46,171 nt of DNA from Candidatus Aegiribacteria sp. (GCA_030620995.1 JAUXIK010000019.1:1-46171); one strand, 5' to 3'; counted from the stretch's first letter, positions 17,897-26,068 are shown. Made by a program: numbers and translations. The notes: generated by a model from the sequence alone, not told the origin.

Positions 17897-18554
17897 CCTG
17901 GATGGAACAGATGGAAGCGGTATCGGAAATGACCGCAAAACCGTTCGCAAGCCCCAGCAGGCTGCCGAGGTGAAGTTCTTCAGTACTGCTTGTAAGAGCA
18001 TCTGCGGCAATGTAAACCTCGAACCCCCTCACGAAAGCTGATCTCGCTGCGGTCTCACAGCAGAGATGGGTCAGAACTCCTGTTACAAGCACCTGTTCGA
18101 TGTTAAGTTCTCTCAGATACTCCTCGAGACCGGTACGGTGAAAAGCATCATATGTATTCTTCTGAAATATCCTTTCATCTGATGACGGAGCAAGCCGGGA
18201 AATTATTTCTGATTCCTGCCTGCCGCAGCGTATGTAATCACCGAAGAATTTTCCCAGCATTCCGAGATCATTCTCTCCTTCATGGCAATGCCTCGTGAAA
18301 ACAACAGTGCCGCTGATATTTCTCCAATACCGGAGAAGTGCGGATATTTGCGGGATTATCGCTTCGGTAGACGGCAGATATACCCTTCCGTCCGGGTGAG
18401 CGAAATAGTGCAGCATGTCTATAATTAAAAGGGCGCATTTCGATGGTTTGAGAAACAGATTCGGTCTGGATCGGTTCCTGGCCTGGATCTGGCCAAGCCA
18501 GTAAGCAGTTTTCTCAGAAAGATTATCCGGAGTTACAAATGGATTTGTTACCAT
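17889..18554 (-). CDS. Cysteine hydrolase, isochorismatase-like family
   Basis: The 221-aa protein carries the isochorismatase-fold triad: Asp46 in CALLIIDMLHYF, Lys132 in FQKNTYDAF, and Cys165 in TGVLTHLCCETAARSAFVRG, with the cis-peptide region GVLTH. The family hydrolyses isochorismate, nicotinamide, ureidoacrylate or N-carbamoyl compounds; the sequence does not decide which. It is the first gene of the minus-strand operon with the FAD oxidoreductase and the RlmN-like protein, overlapping the former by 8 nt. AGGAGTTCTG lies upstream of the ATG. A redox or nucleotide-salvage link with the flavoprotein is possible but speculative. Confidence 0.88.
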   Translation of the reverse strand: MVTNPFVTPDNLSEKTAYWLGQIQARNRSRPNLFLKPSKCALLIIDMLHYFAHPDGRVYLPSTEAIIPQISALLRYWRNISGTVVFTRHCHEGENDLGMLGKFFGDYIRCGRQESEIISRLAPSSDERIFQKNTYDAFHRTGLEEYLRELNIEQVLVTGVLTHLCCETAARSAFVRGFEVYIAADALTSSTEELHLGSLLGLANGFAVISDTASICSIQDG

Positions 18555-18632
18555 CAGAACTCCTTGAGAACCACAATTGTATTAATCATCTTTTCTTCTC
18601 TTGCTTCAATTATTGATGTATCTCCGGAGCCT

Positions 18633-18661
18633 CTGAATGTATAGATAATAGTAAACATAAC
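18633..18661 (+). promoter_or_regulatory. Promoter-like leader, copy 1 (ATAGTAAACATAAC)
   Basis: ATAGTAAACATAAC at 18648-18661 matches 19567-19580 in 13 of 14 positions, and both are followed by an A-rich stretch and CAGGAGA. By position the -35 would be CTGAAT (18633) and the -10 CATAAC (18656), with a 17-bp spacer. It lies ~100 nt upstream of the first of two exported-protein genes. Confidence 0.4.
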
Positions 18662-18763
18662 TGAAATCAGGAGAGGGGAGAGGAGACCTGAACACCACTC
18701 TTGCATCATATAATGAAATATTGCATAATTCCGTATGATGTAAGGTTTTCCGGGAGGGGTGCA

Positions 18764-19504
18764 TTGAAAACTCAGCTGATATCACTATCGATCATGTTCA
18801 TCGTTCTTGTTCTCCTGACGCCGTTCCCTGAGATTGATTCTCTGCGGAGGACATTCACCACGGGATCTGCGGATTTTCCTGTTTCCGCAGTCCAGTCAGC
18901 TATCGCCCTCGAACGAAGTACATCCACTGTTGATCCTCAGAAAGATACCGGGTCTGCCGATGAACCCATGACATTCACCTGTGCCTCAGGTGCGGAACCG
19001 GAACGCATCGGAGTAACACCAGCAGGAAGCCGCATTATAAGGGAGACAGGACTTGATGAATACCAGATGGAGAAACATTCCGTGGGTATTCGGGAAACCC
19101 AGGTATCCCGTTCCAGCCAGCATAGCTTGACACCTAAGAGCAACTTTTACGCAACGTCTATCCATGATAACACCTTACCGGCGAGATATGGTTTCAATTT
19201 CAACGATCTTCTGCAGAAGCGATATCGTGCGGCACAAAGAAGCAACATCAAGCAGTCCTTTGTCACGCAGCAGGTTCCATCCTCTGCCACGGATAACTGG
19301 ACTTTGCCTGAAAACGGTCAGAACAACACCCCGGACGAGCAACCGTTCATCCCGCAGCAGATCGATGACAGAACCTTCAGGGAAAACGCTCAGATGTTCA
19401 ACAGGGTTCATCAGTATCGATCCGTTCCCTCTGTTCGTCCCGCACGAAGAGTGACAGGCAGCCTGTCATCTCCAGCAGAGCGGAATTATCGTTGCAGTCA
19501 ATAG
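18764..19504 (+). CDS. Exported or membrane-anchored low-complexity protein, unknown
   Basis: I start at TTG 18764, behind the strong site GGGAGGGG and just before the hydrophobic segment KTQLISLSIMFIVLVLLTPF; an upstream in-frame ATG at 18701 has no such site. The 246-aa product has this single N-terminal signal anchor. A long polar tail rich in Ser, Thr, Gln, Pro and Arg follows, probably mostly disordered. One short ordered-looking stretch is LPARYGFNFNDLLQKRYRAA. No family is recognised. The gene stands alone, with a promoter-like leader shared in sequence with the next gene. Confidence 0.55.
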   Translation: MKTQLISLSIMFIVLVLLTPFPEIDSLRRTFTTGSADFPVSAVQSAIALERSTSTVDPQKDTGSADEPMTFTCASGAEPERIGVTPAGSRIIRETGLDEYQMEKHSVGIRETQVSRSSQHSLTPKSNFYATSIHDNTLPARYGFNFNDLLQKRYRAAQRSNIKQSFVTQQVPSSATDNWTLPENGQNNTPDEQPFIPQQIDDRTFRENAQMFNRVHQYRSVPSVRPARRVTGSLSSPAERNYRCSQ

Positions 19505-19551
19505 TGCTTTCTATTCTTCTATTTAATCACTGATTTTATTTCCAGAATCTC

Positions 19552-19580
19552 TTGACATTATGTATGATAGTTAACATAAC
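19552..19580 (+). promoter_or_regulatory. Promoter-like leader, copy 2 (TTGACA-N17-CATAAC)
   Basis: TTGACA at 19552-19557, a 17-bp spacer and CATAAC at 19575-19580 lie 20 nt before the lipoprotein ATG. The 3' half repeats the motif at 18648-18661. Confidence 0.5.
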
Positions 19581-19600
19581 AGTAAAAACAGGAGATGGAG

Positions 19601-20254
19601 ATGAGAAAAATGATTCGTCTTTCAAGTATTCTATTGATTCCATTCATTATAATGACCGCATGTGTTGATACGGGTCAGAGCGTAACGCAGCCCGTGACAG
19701 GGCACAGTTCAGACTGGCGCGACGGCGGCAGCGCTGAGGAGATCTGTCATGAATACCTGGTGTCGCTGGGAGTCGCCCAGTCTATGTACTACGGTATGTA
19801 CAATGAATTTGCTGACAACATTGAAGATCTTCAGCAGTTCTTTCCATATCCCGTTGATTCCATATACTGTCCTGTGAACGGTGAGTATATCTTTACGGTC
19901 GACGATGAGAATTACTGCATAGCCTGTCCATCAAACCAAATGATGTCGCACGGAAACATCCTGAACGGAGTTGTCAGCTGGCCGCCCGATCCTTCCGAGT
20001 ATCTTGAAGTTTGTCGGAGTAATATGATGTCTCTCGCATCAGGATGTGCGATGTACTATGGATTGTACAATTGTTATCCCGGAGTATTGAGTGATCTTGA
20101 GGAAGTCATGGGTAACTGGGACATGGAATGCCCCGCCTGTGCCAGTATTTACATGTATGAAACGAATCCGGAAGGCGATACATATACTATCACATGCCCC
20201 CTGCCGACAGATCCGAACCATGGAAGTGTAGTAGACGGGTATATCAGCTGGTAA
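19601..20254 (+). CDS. Lipoprotein with two tandem pseudopilin-like C-terminal domains
   Basis: ATG 19601 sits six bases after AGGAG; ATG 19595 would abut it. The product is 217 aa with a lipobox (PFIIMTAC). The mature part is two copies of one ~80-residue domain. The first runs from CHEYLVSLGVAQSMYYGMYN to NGVVSWP, the second from CRSNMMSLASGCAMYYGLYN to DGYISW. Each has a helix with MYYG(M/L)YN, a CP/CPAC turn, a strand (YIFTVDDENYCIACP; TYTITCP) and a HGN/HGS...G...SW end. This resembles the globular part of type II pseudopilins (a CRxNMxxIAxAxxxYY helix and a YxITCPxxxxHGxIxxG tail) without the prepilin helix. The four or more paired cysteines may form disulfides. Function unknown; an envelope location is likely. 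Confidence 0.7.
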   Translation: MRKMIRLSSILLIPFIIMTACVDTGQSVTQPVTGHSSDWRDGGSAEEICHEYLVSLGVAQSMYYGMYNEFADNIEDLQQFFPYPVDSIYCPVNGEYIFTVDDENYCIACPSNQMMSHGNILNGVVSWPPDPSEYLEVCRSNMMSLASGCAMYYGLYNCYPGVLSDLEEVMGNWDMECPACASIYMYETNPEGDTYTITCPLPTDPNHGSVVDGYISW

Positions 20255-20266
20255 TTAATCCTGCTT

Positions 20267-20325
20267 CAGCGGCGGCGGAGTTCTGAAGTTTCCCTGAATC
20301 AGTAATCGCAGACTGCAGAGAAATA
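20267..20325 (+). repeat. Direct repeat copy 1, left of MntA/HepT module
   Basis: This 59-bp segment matches 21113-21172 with four substitutions and one single-base gap. The minus-strand reading of the shared core encodes RLLIQGN(F/L)RTPPPL in both copies. Here there is no attached gene; at copy 2 it forms the C-terminus of a gene. Confidence 0.85.
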
Positions 20326-20353
20326 GCGCATCCTCTCGCGGGTTCAGGAAATA

Positions 20354-20383
20354 TTGTTCGTATCAGATACATGACACCATAAT
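20354..20383 (+). promoter_or_regulatory. Candidate promoter of the mntA-hepT pair
   Basis: TTGTTC (20354-20359) and CATAAT (20378-20383) are separated by 18 bp, ~33 nt before the ATG, with AGCAGGAGGT as ribosome site. This is a match by eye to the sigma-70 consensus. Confidence 0.35.
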
Positions 20384-20416
20384 AACCTCTTCACATATTT
20401 TAGCAGGAGGTATGTA

Positions 20417-20716
20417 ATGGGAATCCCGGATTCAATTATCAGAGAGGTCAGGATATACTGCAAAGAACATGGTGTGAAGAATCTGTTTCTTTTTGGCTCA
20501 TATGCAAGAGGTGATGCAACACAATCAAGCGATATAGATCTCCTGGTCGAGTTCCAAACCGACATACAGATAAGCTACCTGGATTTATTAATCATAAAGT
20601 CAGACCTTGAGAGAATAATGGGAGCGCAGGTGGATCTGATAGAAAAAGATTCTCTGGTGAACCCTATCCGTCGTAAGAGGATATTGGCGGAGAGGATACT
20701 CCTCTATGCATCCTGA
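20417..20716 (+). CDS. mntA: MntA-type minimal nucleotidyltransferase, antitoxin
   Basis: The 99-aa protein has the nucleotidyltransferase signature GSYARGDATQSSDIDLLVEF (GSx10DxD: Gly27-Ser28, Asp39, Asp41) and a third acidic strand VDLIEKD. In MntA/HepT (HEPN-MNT) modules the MntA enzyme AMPylates a tyrosine of the HEPN toxin and so silences it. The start is supported by AGCAGGAGGT 8 nt upstream. It overlaps the toxin gene by 11 nt, typical of these pairs. Direct repeats flank the pair, which suggests it moved as a cassette. Confidence 0.92.
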   Translation: MGIPDSIIREVRIYCKEHGVKNLFLFGSYARGDATQSSDIDLLVEFQTDIQISYLDLLIIKSDLERIMGAQVDLIEKDSLVNPIRRKRILAERILLYAS

Positions 20717-21071
20717 TGAAAGAGATGCCGCCCACATTTTTGATATAATTTCAGCTGCCCATGATATTGAACGATTTGTAGCCGGTGTTGACTTGCACCG
20801 TTTCGAAACGGACAAGATGCTGCGCTATGCCGTGGAAAGACAGTTGCTTGTAATCGGTGAGGCTGCAAAACACCTTTCAGAGGATTTCAGAAAAAAAGTA
20901 CCTTCAGTTCCCTGGAATGCAATCATTGGTTTGAGAAACATTTTAGCTCATGAATATGGAGAGGTTCTCACTGAACGGATCTGGTTAGTAGCCATAAGAG
21001 ATCTAAGAGGACTTGTCGAAGAATTGCTTCCTTATCTTCGCAAACAAGGGTATAACGAAGACATCCCTTAA
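20706..21071 (+). CDS. hepT: HepT-like HEPN ribonuclease toxin (DUF86)
   Basis: The 121-aa all-helical protein has the HEPN motif Rx4HxY in GLRNILAHEYG (Arg77, His82, Tyr84) near the C-terminal third, and a helix ERQLLVIGEAAKHLSEDFR typical of DUF86. HepT toxins cleave RNA; the Tyr of the motif is the residue modified by MntA. All three key residues are present, so the toxin should be functional. It is coupled to mntA by overlap. Confidence 0.92.
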   Translation: MHPDERDAAHIFDIISAAHDIERFVAGVDLHRFETDKMLRYAVERQLLVIGEAAKHLSEDFRKKVPSVPWNAIIGLRNILAHEYGEVLTERIWLVAIRDLRGLVEELLPYLRKQGYNEDIP

Positions 21072-21094
21072 GCTCCAGTCGGATATCACAGGCA

Positions 21095-21622
21095 TTAATA
21101 ATGGGAATTCTCCAGCGGCGGGGGAGTTCTAAGGTTTCCCTGAATCAGTAATCTCAGACTGCAGAGAAAATAAGTGAATTTGAATCTGTCCGGTCTGTTC
21201 AGTAGCTCCGGGAAATGCTCCATTTTCCTGGGATCCAGATCAGCGATTTTATATCGGTAGTTCAATCGACCCGGTCTGCGTATGTCAAACGAGTAAAGAA
21301 AGCCTTTCACCGTTCCCGAGTGGCTGTCAGATAATTCAACGATTATGAGATAATCACATTCAGCTTTTGCCATTCTGTCGAATGAGATTCCCCTTTGGTT
21401 TGAAGGAAGGACTATTGCTTTTCTGCCGTTACGGAAAAGAAGGCTGTACCTTCTGTCAGCATTCGGTTTTTCATCTGTTCTCCAGCATGGAGTTCTCATT
21501 CTCAGAAACCATCTTCTTGCGACAGCTTCGGCAAAGAGCGCGTCAAAGCAATCAGGCGCACCGGATCTGCCGGCTTCCCTGCGGAGCTTATTTCTGAGTT
21601 TCCGTGAAATGCTGATTTTCAT
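21095..21622 (-). CDS. Hypothetical protein whose C-terminus is formed by the direct repeat
   Basis: The 175-aa, basic protein (MKISISRKLRNKLRREAGRS) has no signal peptide and no family I recognise. The core contains YLIIVELSDSHSGTVKGFLYSFDIRR, a beta-rich pattern. The final ~22 residues (LLIQGNLRTPPPLENSHY) are encoded by repeat copy 2, suggesting that the native end was overwritten or that the repeat supplied the stop. The ATG follows CAGATCCGGATG without an evident ribosome site. It reads away from the gcv operon and has its own short upstream region. Confidence 0.55.
   Translation of the reverse strand: MKISISRKLRNKLRREAGRSGAPDCFDALFAEAVARRWFLRMRTPCWRTDEKPNADRRYSLLFRNGRKAIVLPSNQRGISFDRMAKAECDYLIIVELSDSHSGTVKGFLYSFDIRRPGRLNYRYKIADLDPRKMEHFPELLNRPDRFKFTYFLCSLRLLIQGNLRTPPPLENSHY
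21113..21172 (+). repeat. Direct repeat copy 2, right of MntA/HepT module
   Basis: This 60-bp segment matches 20267-20325 with four substitutions and one extra A, in the same orientation. It lies inside the 3' end of the minus-strand hypothetical gene. Confidence 0.85.
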
Positions 21623-21665
21623 CCGGATCTGCCTTTTTTCAGTGATTCAGTTCCTTTTCTGCTCA

Positions 21666-21694
21666 TTGCATTTTGTTTCCCGTTTATGTAAATT
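21666..21694 (+). promoter_or_regulatory. Candidate promoter of the glycine cleavage operon
   Basis: TTGCAT (21666-21671), 17 bp, TAAATT (21689-21694); 56 nt before the gcvT ATG. GTACAGGAGAAAC is the ribosome site. No glycine-riboswitch-like structure was seen in the short leader. Confidence 0.4.
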
Positions 21695-21750
21695 CATTCC
21701 CGTATATTCTGATGATATTTCTTAAAAAAGTTTAGTACAGGAGAAACAAT

Positions 21751-22848
21751 ATGGACAAAAAAACACCTCTGTACGACAGGCATGTGAGCCTTGGAGCAAA
21801 ACTGGAATCCTTTGCGGGTTACATAATGCCCATAAAGTATACAACTGTAAAGGAAGAACACAATGCTGTCCGGAAGAGTGTAGGTATTTTTGATCTTTCT
21901 CACATGGGTGAGTTCAGAGTAAAGGGAAAGGATGCATCGAGATTCCTCGACTACCTTCTGACCAACGACTCCGATGTGGAACCGGGCAAGGCATATTATT
22001 CGACCATGTGCTACCCCGACGGGGGAATAGTCGATGACCTGATAGTATACCGAATATCAGATAAAGAATTTCTCATGGTAGTTAACGGATCCAATATCGA
22101 AAAGGACTGGGCCTGGGTCAACAATCATACCACCGGGTACGACATGACTCTGACGAATGAAAGCGACGATATCGGGCTGGTCGCCATTCAGGGACCTGAT
22201 GCGCAGAAAGTCGCCATGAAGCTTACTGACGTAGATCTGGAAAGCATAGGCTATTACTGCCATGCCTCAGGCGCATTTGCGAATAAAGAGGCCCTGATCG
22301 CGAGAACCGGATACACCGGTGAGGACGGGTTCGAGATTTACATTAAATCCGATGACGCCGCGGATGTATGGGATGCCGTCATGAAAGCCGGTGAAGAATA
22401 TGAGATCAAACCGGTGGGTCTTGGCGCCAGAGATACGCTTCGGCTTGAGGTGGGTTACGTTCTGTACGGCAATGATATCGATCACACCACAACTCCCATC
22501 GAAGCCAGACTCGGCTGGGTTGTGAAACTGAAGACAGATAAGGAATTCATCGGTCGTGAAGTAATGGCCCGGCAGAAGAAGGAGAAACCGGACCGGTATA
22601 TCGTAGGTCTTGAGGTAACAGGCAAAGGATTCCCCAGGCATGGCGCTGAACTGTTCGAGGGCGATCGCAAGGTTGGTATCGTTACCAGCGGATCACTTGC
22701 ACCGGCACTGGGACACGGAGTCTGTCTTGCTTTTGTCGAAAAAGGTTTCCATAAGAGCGGAACTGAACTGGAAGCTGAAGTACGAGGGAAAAGAATCCCT
22801 GTCAAAACTGTTAAACTGCCGTTCTACAAGGATGGCAGCAGGAAGTAA
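21751..22848 (+). CDS. gcvT: Glycine cleavage system T protein (aminomethyltransferase)
   Basis: GcvT transfers the methylene group from the aminomethyl-lipoyl H protein to tetrahydrofolate, releasing ammonia. The 365-aa protein is full length. It shows FAGYIMPIKY near the start, RKSVGIFDLSHMGEFRVKG, GGIVDDLIVYR, ARTGYTGEDGFEIY, GLGARDTLRLEVGY, LYGNDID, and the C-terminal beta-barrel VGIVTSGSLAPALGHGVCLAFV. It heads the gcvT-gcvH-gcvPA-gcvPB operon. The folate it uses would come from the pathway of folP in the same window. Confidence 0.97.
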   Translation: MDKKTPLYDRHVSLGAKLESFAGYIMPIKYTTVKEEHNAVRKSVGIFDLSHMGEFRVKGKDASRFLDYLLTNDSDVEPGKAYYSTMCYPDGGIVDDLIVYRISDKEFLMVVNGSNIEKDWAWVNNHTTGYDMTLTNESDDIGLVAIQGPDAQKVAMKLTDVDLESIGYYCHASGAFANKEALIARTGYTGEDGFEIYIKSDDAADVWDAVMKAGEEYEIKPVGLGARDTLRLEVGYVLYGNDIDHTTTPIEARLGWVVKLKTDKEFIGREVMARQKKEKPDRYIVGLEVTGKGFPRHGAELFEGDRKVGIVTSGSLAPALGHGVCLAFVEKGFHKSGTELEAEVRGKRIPVKTVKLPFYKDGSRK

Positions 22849-22880
22849 TCAGGAATAATCAGGAATACAAGGAGGAAGAT

Positions 22881-23264
22881 ATGTCGAACATTCCGGAAGG
22901 TCTCCGCTACACTGACTCGCACGAATGGGTGAAAGATCTCGGTAATGGTGAATACATGATGGGTCTGACTTATTACGCCCAGGATCAGATGGGTGAAATT
23001 GTCATGGTTGAATTTCCCGGACTGGAAGAATTAAGTACCGGAGATACTATTGGCTCTCTTGAAGCAGTAAAGACCGCTGAAGATTTCTATGCTCCCTTTG
23101 ACGGGAAGATCATACGTGTAAATGTTGATCTCGAAGACGAACCCGCGCTTATCAACGAAGATCCGTACGAAAAGGGCTGGCTTGTCGTAATTGCCACTGA
23201 TGATCCTTCCGGTTTCAGTAATCTGAAGAGCGCTGCCGCGTACTCTGAATTCATCGGCGAATAA
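22881..23264 (+). CDS. gcvH: Glycine cleavage system H protein
   Basis: The 127-aa lipoyl carrier moves the aminomethyl group between P, T and L proteins. The lipoyl-lysine hairpin is IGSLEAVKTAEDFYAPF with Lys64. RYTDSHEWVKDLGNGEYMMG at the N-terminus and the DPYEKGWLVVI strand are typical. AAGGAGGAAG precedes the ATG. No L-protein (lipoamide dehydrogenase) gene is in the window. Confidence 0.97.
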   Translation: MSNIPEGLRYTDSHEWVKDLGNGEYMMGLTYYAQDQMGEIVMVEFPGLEELSTGDTIGSLEAVKTAEDFYAPFDGKIIRVNVDLEDEPALINEDPYEKGWLVVIATDDPSGFSNLKSAAAYSEFIGE

Positions 23265-23267
23265 TCC

Positions 23268-24620
23268 ATGAGCAGGTTCATACCGAACCGAGCGGAACAT
23301 TTCGAAAAGATGTTTCGCGCGATCGGTGTTGAAGGTATCAGCGACCTTCTTCAATCGATCCCGCTGAAGTACCAGCTCAAAGAAGATCTTGATCTTCCCG
23401 ATCCTGTTTCAGAACTTGAACTCCAGCGTGAGTTTGAAGGATATGCAGGCAGAAATACCGGAGCGGATAAGATCTGCTTTCTTGGAGCGGGCGCTTACGA
23501 CCATTTCATCCCTGCCGCAGTTGATCATGTTCTGCTTCGAAGTGAATTCTATACAGCATATACACCTTATCAGGCTGAGGTCAGCCAGGGGACGCTCCAG
23601 GCTGTTTTCGAATATCAGTCGATGATTGCCAGACTGACCGGTATGGAAGCGGCAAATGCTTCCATGTACGACGGCGCTTCCGCTGCCGCTGAAGCATGTC
23701 TGATGGCGATGAGAGTAACCCGAAAGCAGAGAATCCTCATTGCGGGATCACTGAATCCCCGGTGGGCTGATGTTGTACGAACCTACCTTAAAAGAGATGA
23801 CTTTGAGATCAATGAAATTCCATTTCTTGAGGATGGCACACTTGATCTTTCTATTGCAGCGAAATTGATTGAAGGCGGAACTGCGGCAATACTTGTTCAG
23901 TACCCGAGCTACTTCGGACTGATTGAGGATCTTCAGCCAATAGCTGATCTGATTCATGAACATAAAGGATTGCTTATTGTCGCCGCGGATCCTGTAGCGC
24001 TTCCGCTTCTCCGTTCACCCGGCGATGCAGGAGCTGATATCGTAGTCGGAGAAGGCCAGAGCATGGGCATCCCTATGTCCTATGGCGGTCCGTATATCGG
24101 TTTCATGGCGGCACGGAAAAAACTTGCGAGAAAGATGCCGGGCAGGATCATCGGAAGAACTTCCGACCGGGCCGACCAGGTAGGATACGTACTGACCCTT
24201 CAGACAAGAGAACAGCACATACGCAGGGAAAAGGCTACAAGTAATATCTGTTCCAATCAGGCTCTGATGGCTCTTGCGAATACAGTCTATCTATCTCTGA
24301 TGGGAGAGTCGGGATTCAGGGAAGTATCGAACCAGTGCTTCCAAAAAAGTCATTATCTTCACCAGAAACTGCTGGAAATTCCCGGTGTGAGCAGCGTATT
24401 TACAGATACGCCTTTCTTCAGAGAGTTTGCTGTATCATTTCCTGTCTCATCTCTGGAAATTCACGATGGTCTGATGGAGGAAGGTATTCTGGCAGGGCTT
24501 CCCATTGTTGAACTCGGTGAGGGAGTTATGCTGATAACCGTAACTGAAAAAAGGACAAAAGAGGAGATGGATCTCTACGTGAAATCTGTTTCTGAAATCT
24601 GCAGGGGTGGTGGCCGATGA
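23268..24620 (+). CDS. gcvPA: Glycine dehydrogenase (decarboxylating) subunit 1
   Basis: This is the N-terminal half of P protein, 450 aa, in the split (two-subunit) form found in many anaerobes and thermophiles. Motifs include FLGAGAYDHFIPAAVDHVL, YTPYQAEVSQGTLQAVFEYQ, NASMYDGASAAAEA, SMGIPMSYGGPYIGFMA and TREQHIRREKATSNIC. It pairs with subunit 2, encoded immediately after it with an ATGA overlap, to bind pyridoxal phosphate and decarboxylate glycine. It starts three bases after the gcvH stop without a clear Shine-Dalgarno, suggesting coupled translation. Confidence 0.97.
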   Translation: MSRFIPNRAEHFEKMFRAIGVEGISDLLQSIPLKYQLKEDLDLPDPVSELELQREFEGYAGRNTGADKICFLGAGAYDHFIPAAVDHVLLRSEFYTAYTPYQAEVSQGTLQAVFEYQSMIARLTGMEAANASMYDGASAAAEACLMAMRVTRKQRILIAGSLNPRWADVVRTYLKRDDFEINEIPFLEDGTLDLSIAAKLIEGGTAAILVQYPSYFGLIEDLQPIADLIHEHKGLLIVAADPVALPLLRSPGDAGADIVVGEGQSMGIPMSYGGPYIGFMAARKKLARKMPGRIIGRTSDRADQVGYVLTLQTREQHIRREKATSNICSNQALMALANTVYLSLMGESGFREVSNQCFQKSHYLHQKLLEIPGVSSVFTDTPFFREFAVSFPVSSLEIHDGLMEEGILAGLPIVELGEGVMLITVTEKRTKEEMDLYVKSVSEICRGGGR

Positions 24621-26068
24621 AAACCATTTTCGAAATGAGCAGCCCCGGCAGAATTGGTTCTTCTCTTCCCATCCTTGATGTACCAGCCTCCGCGAGTATT
24701 CCCGCGAATCTGTCCAGAAATGGTGAAGTTGGCCTGCCTGAGGTAACGGAAGGTCAGGTTATGCGGCATTTCGTGAACCTGAGCACCATGAATTACCATG
24801 TGGATAAGGGCATGTATCCTCTTGGCTCCTGTACTATGAAATACAATCCGAAGCACTTCGAGAATCTTGCCAGATTACCGGGACTCTCAGGAATACACCC
24901 GCTTGTCCCTGAAGACATGGCTGCCGGAACTCTTTCAATAATGTACAAGCTTGAAGAATTTTTCTGCGAAATAACCGGCTTTGAAGGAGCATCTCTTCAG
25001 CCTGCCGCCGGCGCACAGGGAGAGTTCTGCGGTCTGATGCTCATAAAGAGTTATCTTGAGAGCATAGGAGAGAAACACAGAAACGAAGTTCTCATGCCTG
25101 ATTCCGCTCATGGCACGAATCCCGCGACTTCAACTCTTGCCGATTGCGTGATCATTGGAGTGAAGTCAAACGAATTCGGCGAGGTTGATCCTGATGACCT
25201 GCGGGAAAAGGCCGGCCCGAATACGGCCGCGTTCATGCTGACCAATCCGAATACTCTCGGTCTTTTTGAATCGAGAATAGAGGAACTCACCTCGATTGTT
25301 CATGAGGCCGGAGGATTGAATTACATGGATGGCGCCAATATGAACGCTCTTCTGGGAGTTGCCAGGCCTGGTGATATGGGATTTGATGTCTGCCATCTCA
25401 ACCTGCATAAGACTTTTGCCACACCCCATGGAGGAGGCGGCCCCGGCGCCGGACCAGTGGCATGCACGGCGGAACTGGCACAATTCTTTCCCGATCCGGT
25501 GGTGATTCAGAATGAGGACGGCAGTTATTCGCTGAGTAAAAAGCAGAATTCATTCGGAAGACTGCTGGCGTTCTACGGCAATACAGGTGTACTTTACAAA
25601 GCTTTCGCTTATATCAGAACCCTTGGCGCTGCCGGACTCAGGGAAGTAACCGAGAACGCTCTGATAAACGCTAATTACCTGAAAGCGAGACTCGAGGAGT
25701 ATTTTGATATTCCTTTCAATAACGGTCCATGCATGCATGAATTCGTTCTCTCCGGAGACAGACAGGCGGAGAAGGGTGTGAAGACGCTGGATATGGCGAA
25801 GAGGCTCCTTGACTACGGCTTTCACGCTCCAACAGTGTATTTTCCACTGATTGTGCATGAAGCGATGATGATAGAACCTACGGAAACTGAAGGGCTTGAG
25901 GATCTCGATGCTTTTGCCGAGGCCATGATCTCCATTTCAAAAGAAGTTGAGGAAAAGCCCTATCTTGTTACAGACGCGCCGGTGAACACACCGGTTCTCA
26001 GGCTGAACGAAGTTCAGGCTGTCAAGGAGCTTTGTATCGTGGAGCCTCCGGATGAAGAGGAACAGTGA
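24617..26068 (+). CDS. gcvPB: Glycine dehydrogenase (decarboxylating) subunit 2
   Basis: This is the C-terminal, PLP-binding half of P protein, 483 aa. The Schiff-base lysine is Lys265 in LNLHKTFATPHGGGGPG. Other landmarks are LPEVTEGQVMRHF, YPLGSCTMKYNPK, QPAAGAQGEFCGL, DSAHGTNPAT, MTNPNTLGLFE and HEFVLS. The stop overlaps the GTG of the following membrane-protein gene, so the operon probably continues into the unknown cluster downstream. Confidence 0.97.
   Translation: MKTIFEMSSPGRIGSSLPILDVPASASIPANLSRNGEVGLPEVTEGQVMRHFVNLSTMNYHVDKGMYPLGSCTMKYNPKHFENLARLPGLSGIHPLVPEDMAAGTLSIMYKLEEFFCEITGFEGASLQPAAGAQGEFCGLMLIKSYLESIGEKHRNEVLMPDSAHGTNPATSTLADCVIIGVKSNEFGEVDPDDLREKAGPNTAAFMLTNPNTLGLFESRIEELTSIVHEAGGLNYMDGANMNALLGVARPGDMGFDVCHLNLHKTFATPHGGGGPGAGPVACTAELAQFFPDPVVIQNEDGSYSLSKKQNSFGRLLAFYGNTGVLYKAFAYIRTLGAAGLREVTENALINANYLKARLEEYFDIPFNNGPCMHEFVLSGDRQAEKGVKTLDMAKRLLDYGFHAPTVYFPLIVHEAMMIEPTETEGLEDLDAFAEAMISISKEVEEKPYLVTDAPVNTPVLRLNEVQAVKELCIVEPPDEEEQ

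Noticed and set aside
21623..21750. Glycine riboswitch before gcvT
   Set aside because: The 127-bp region has no recognisable aptamer core or tandem arrangement; only a promoter-like pair was seen.
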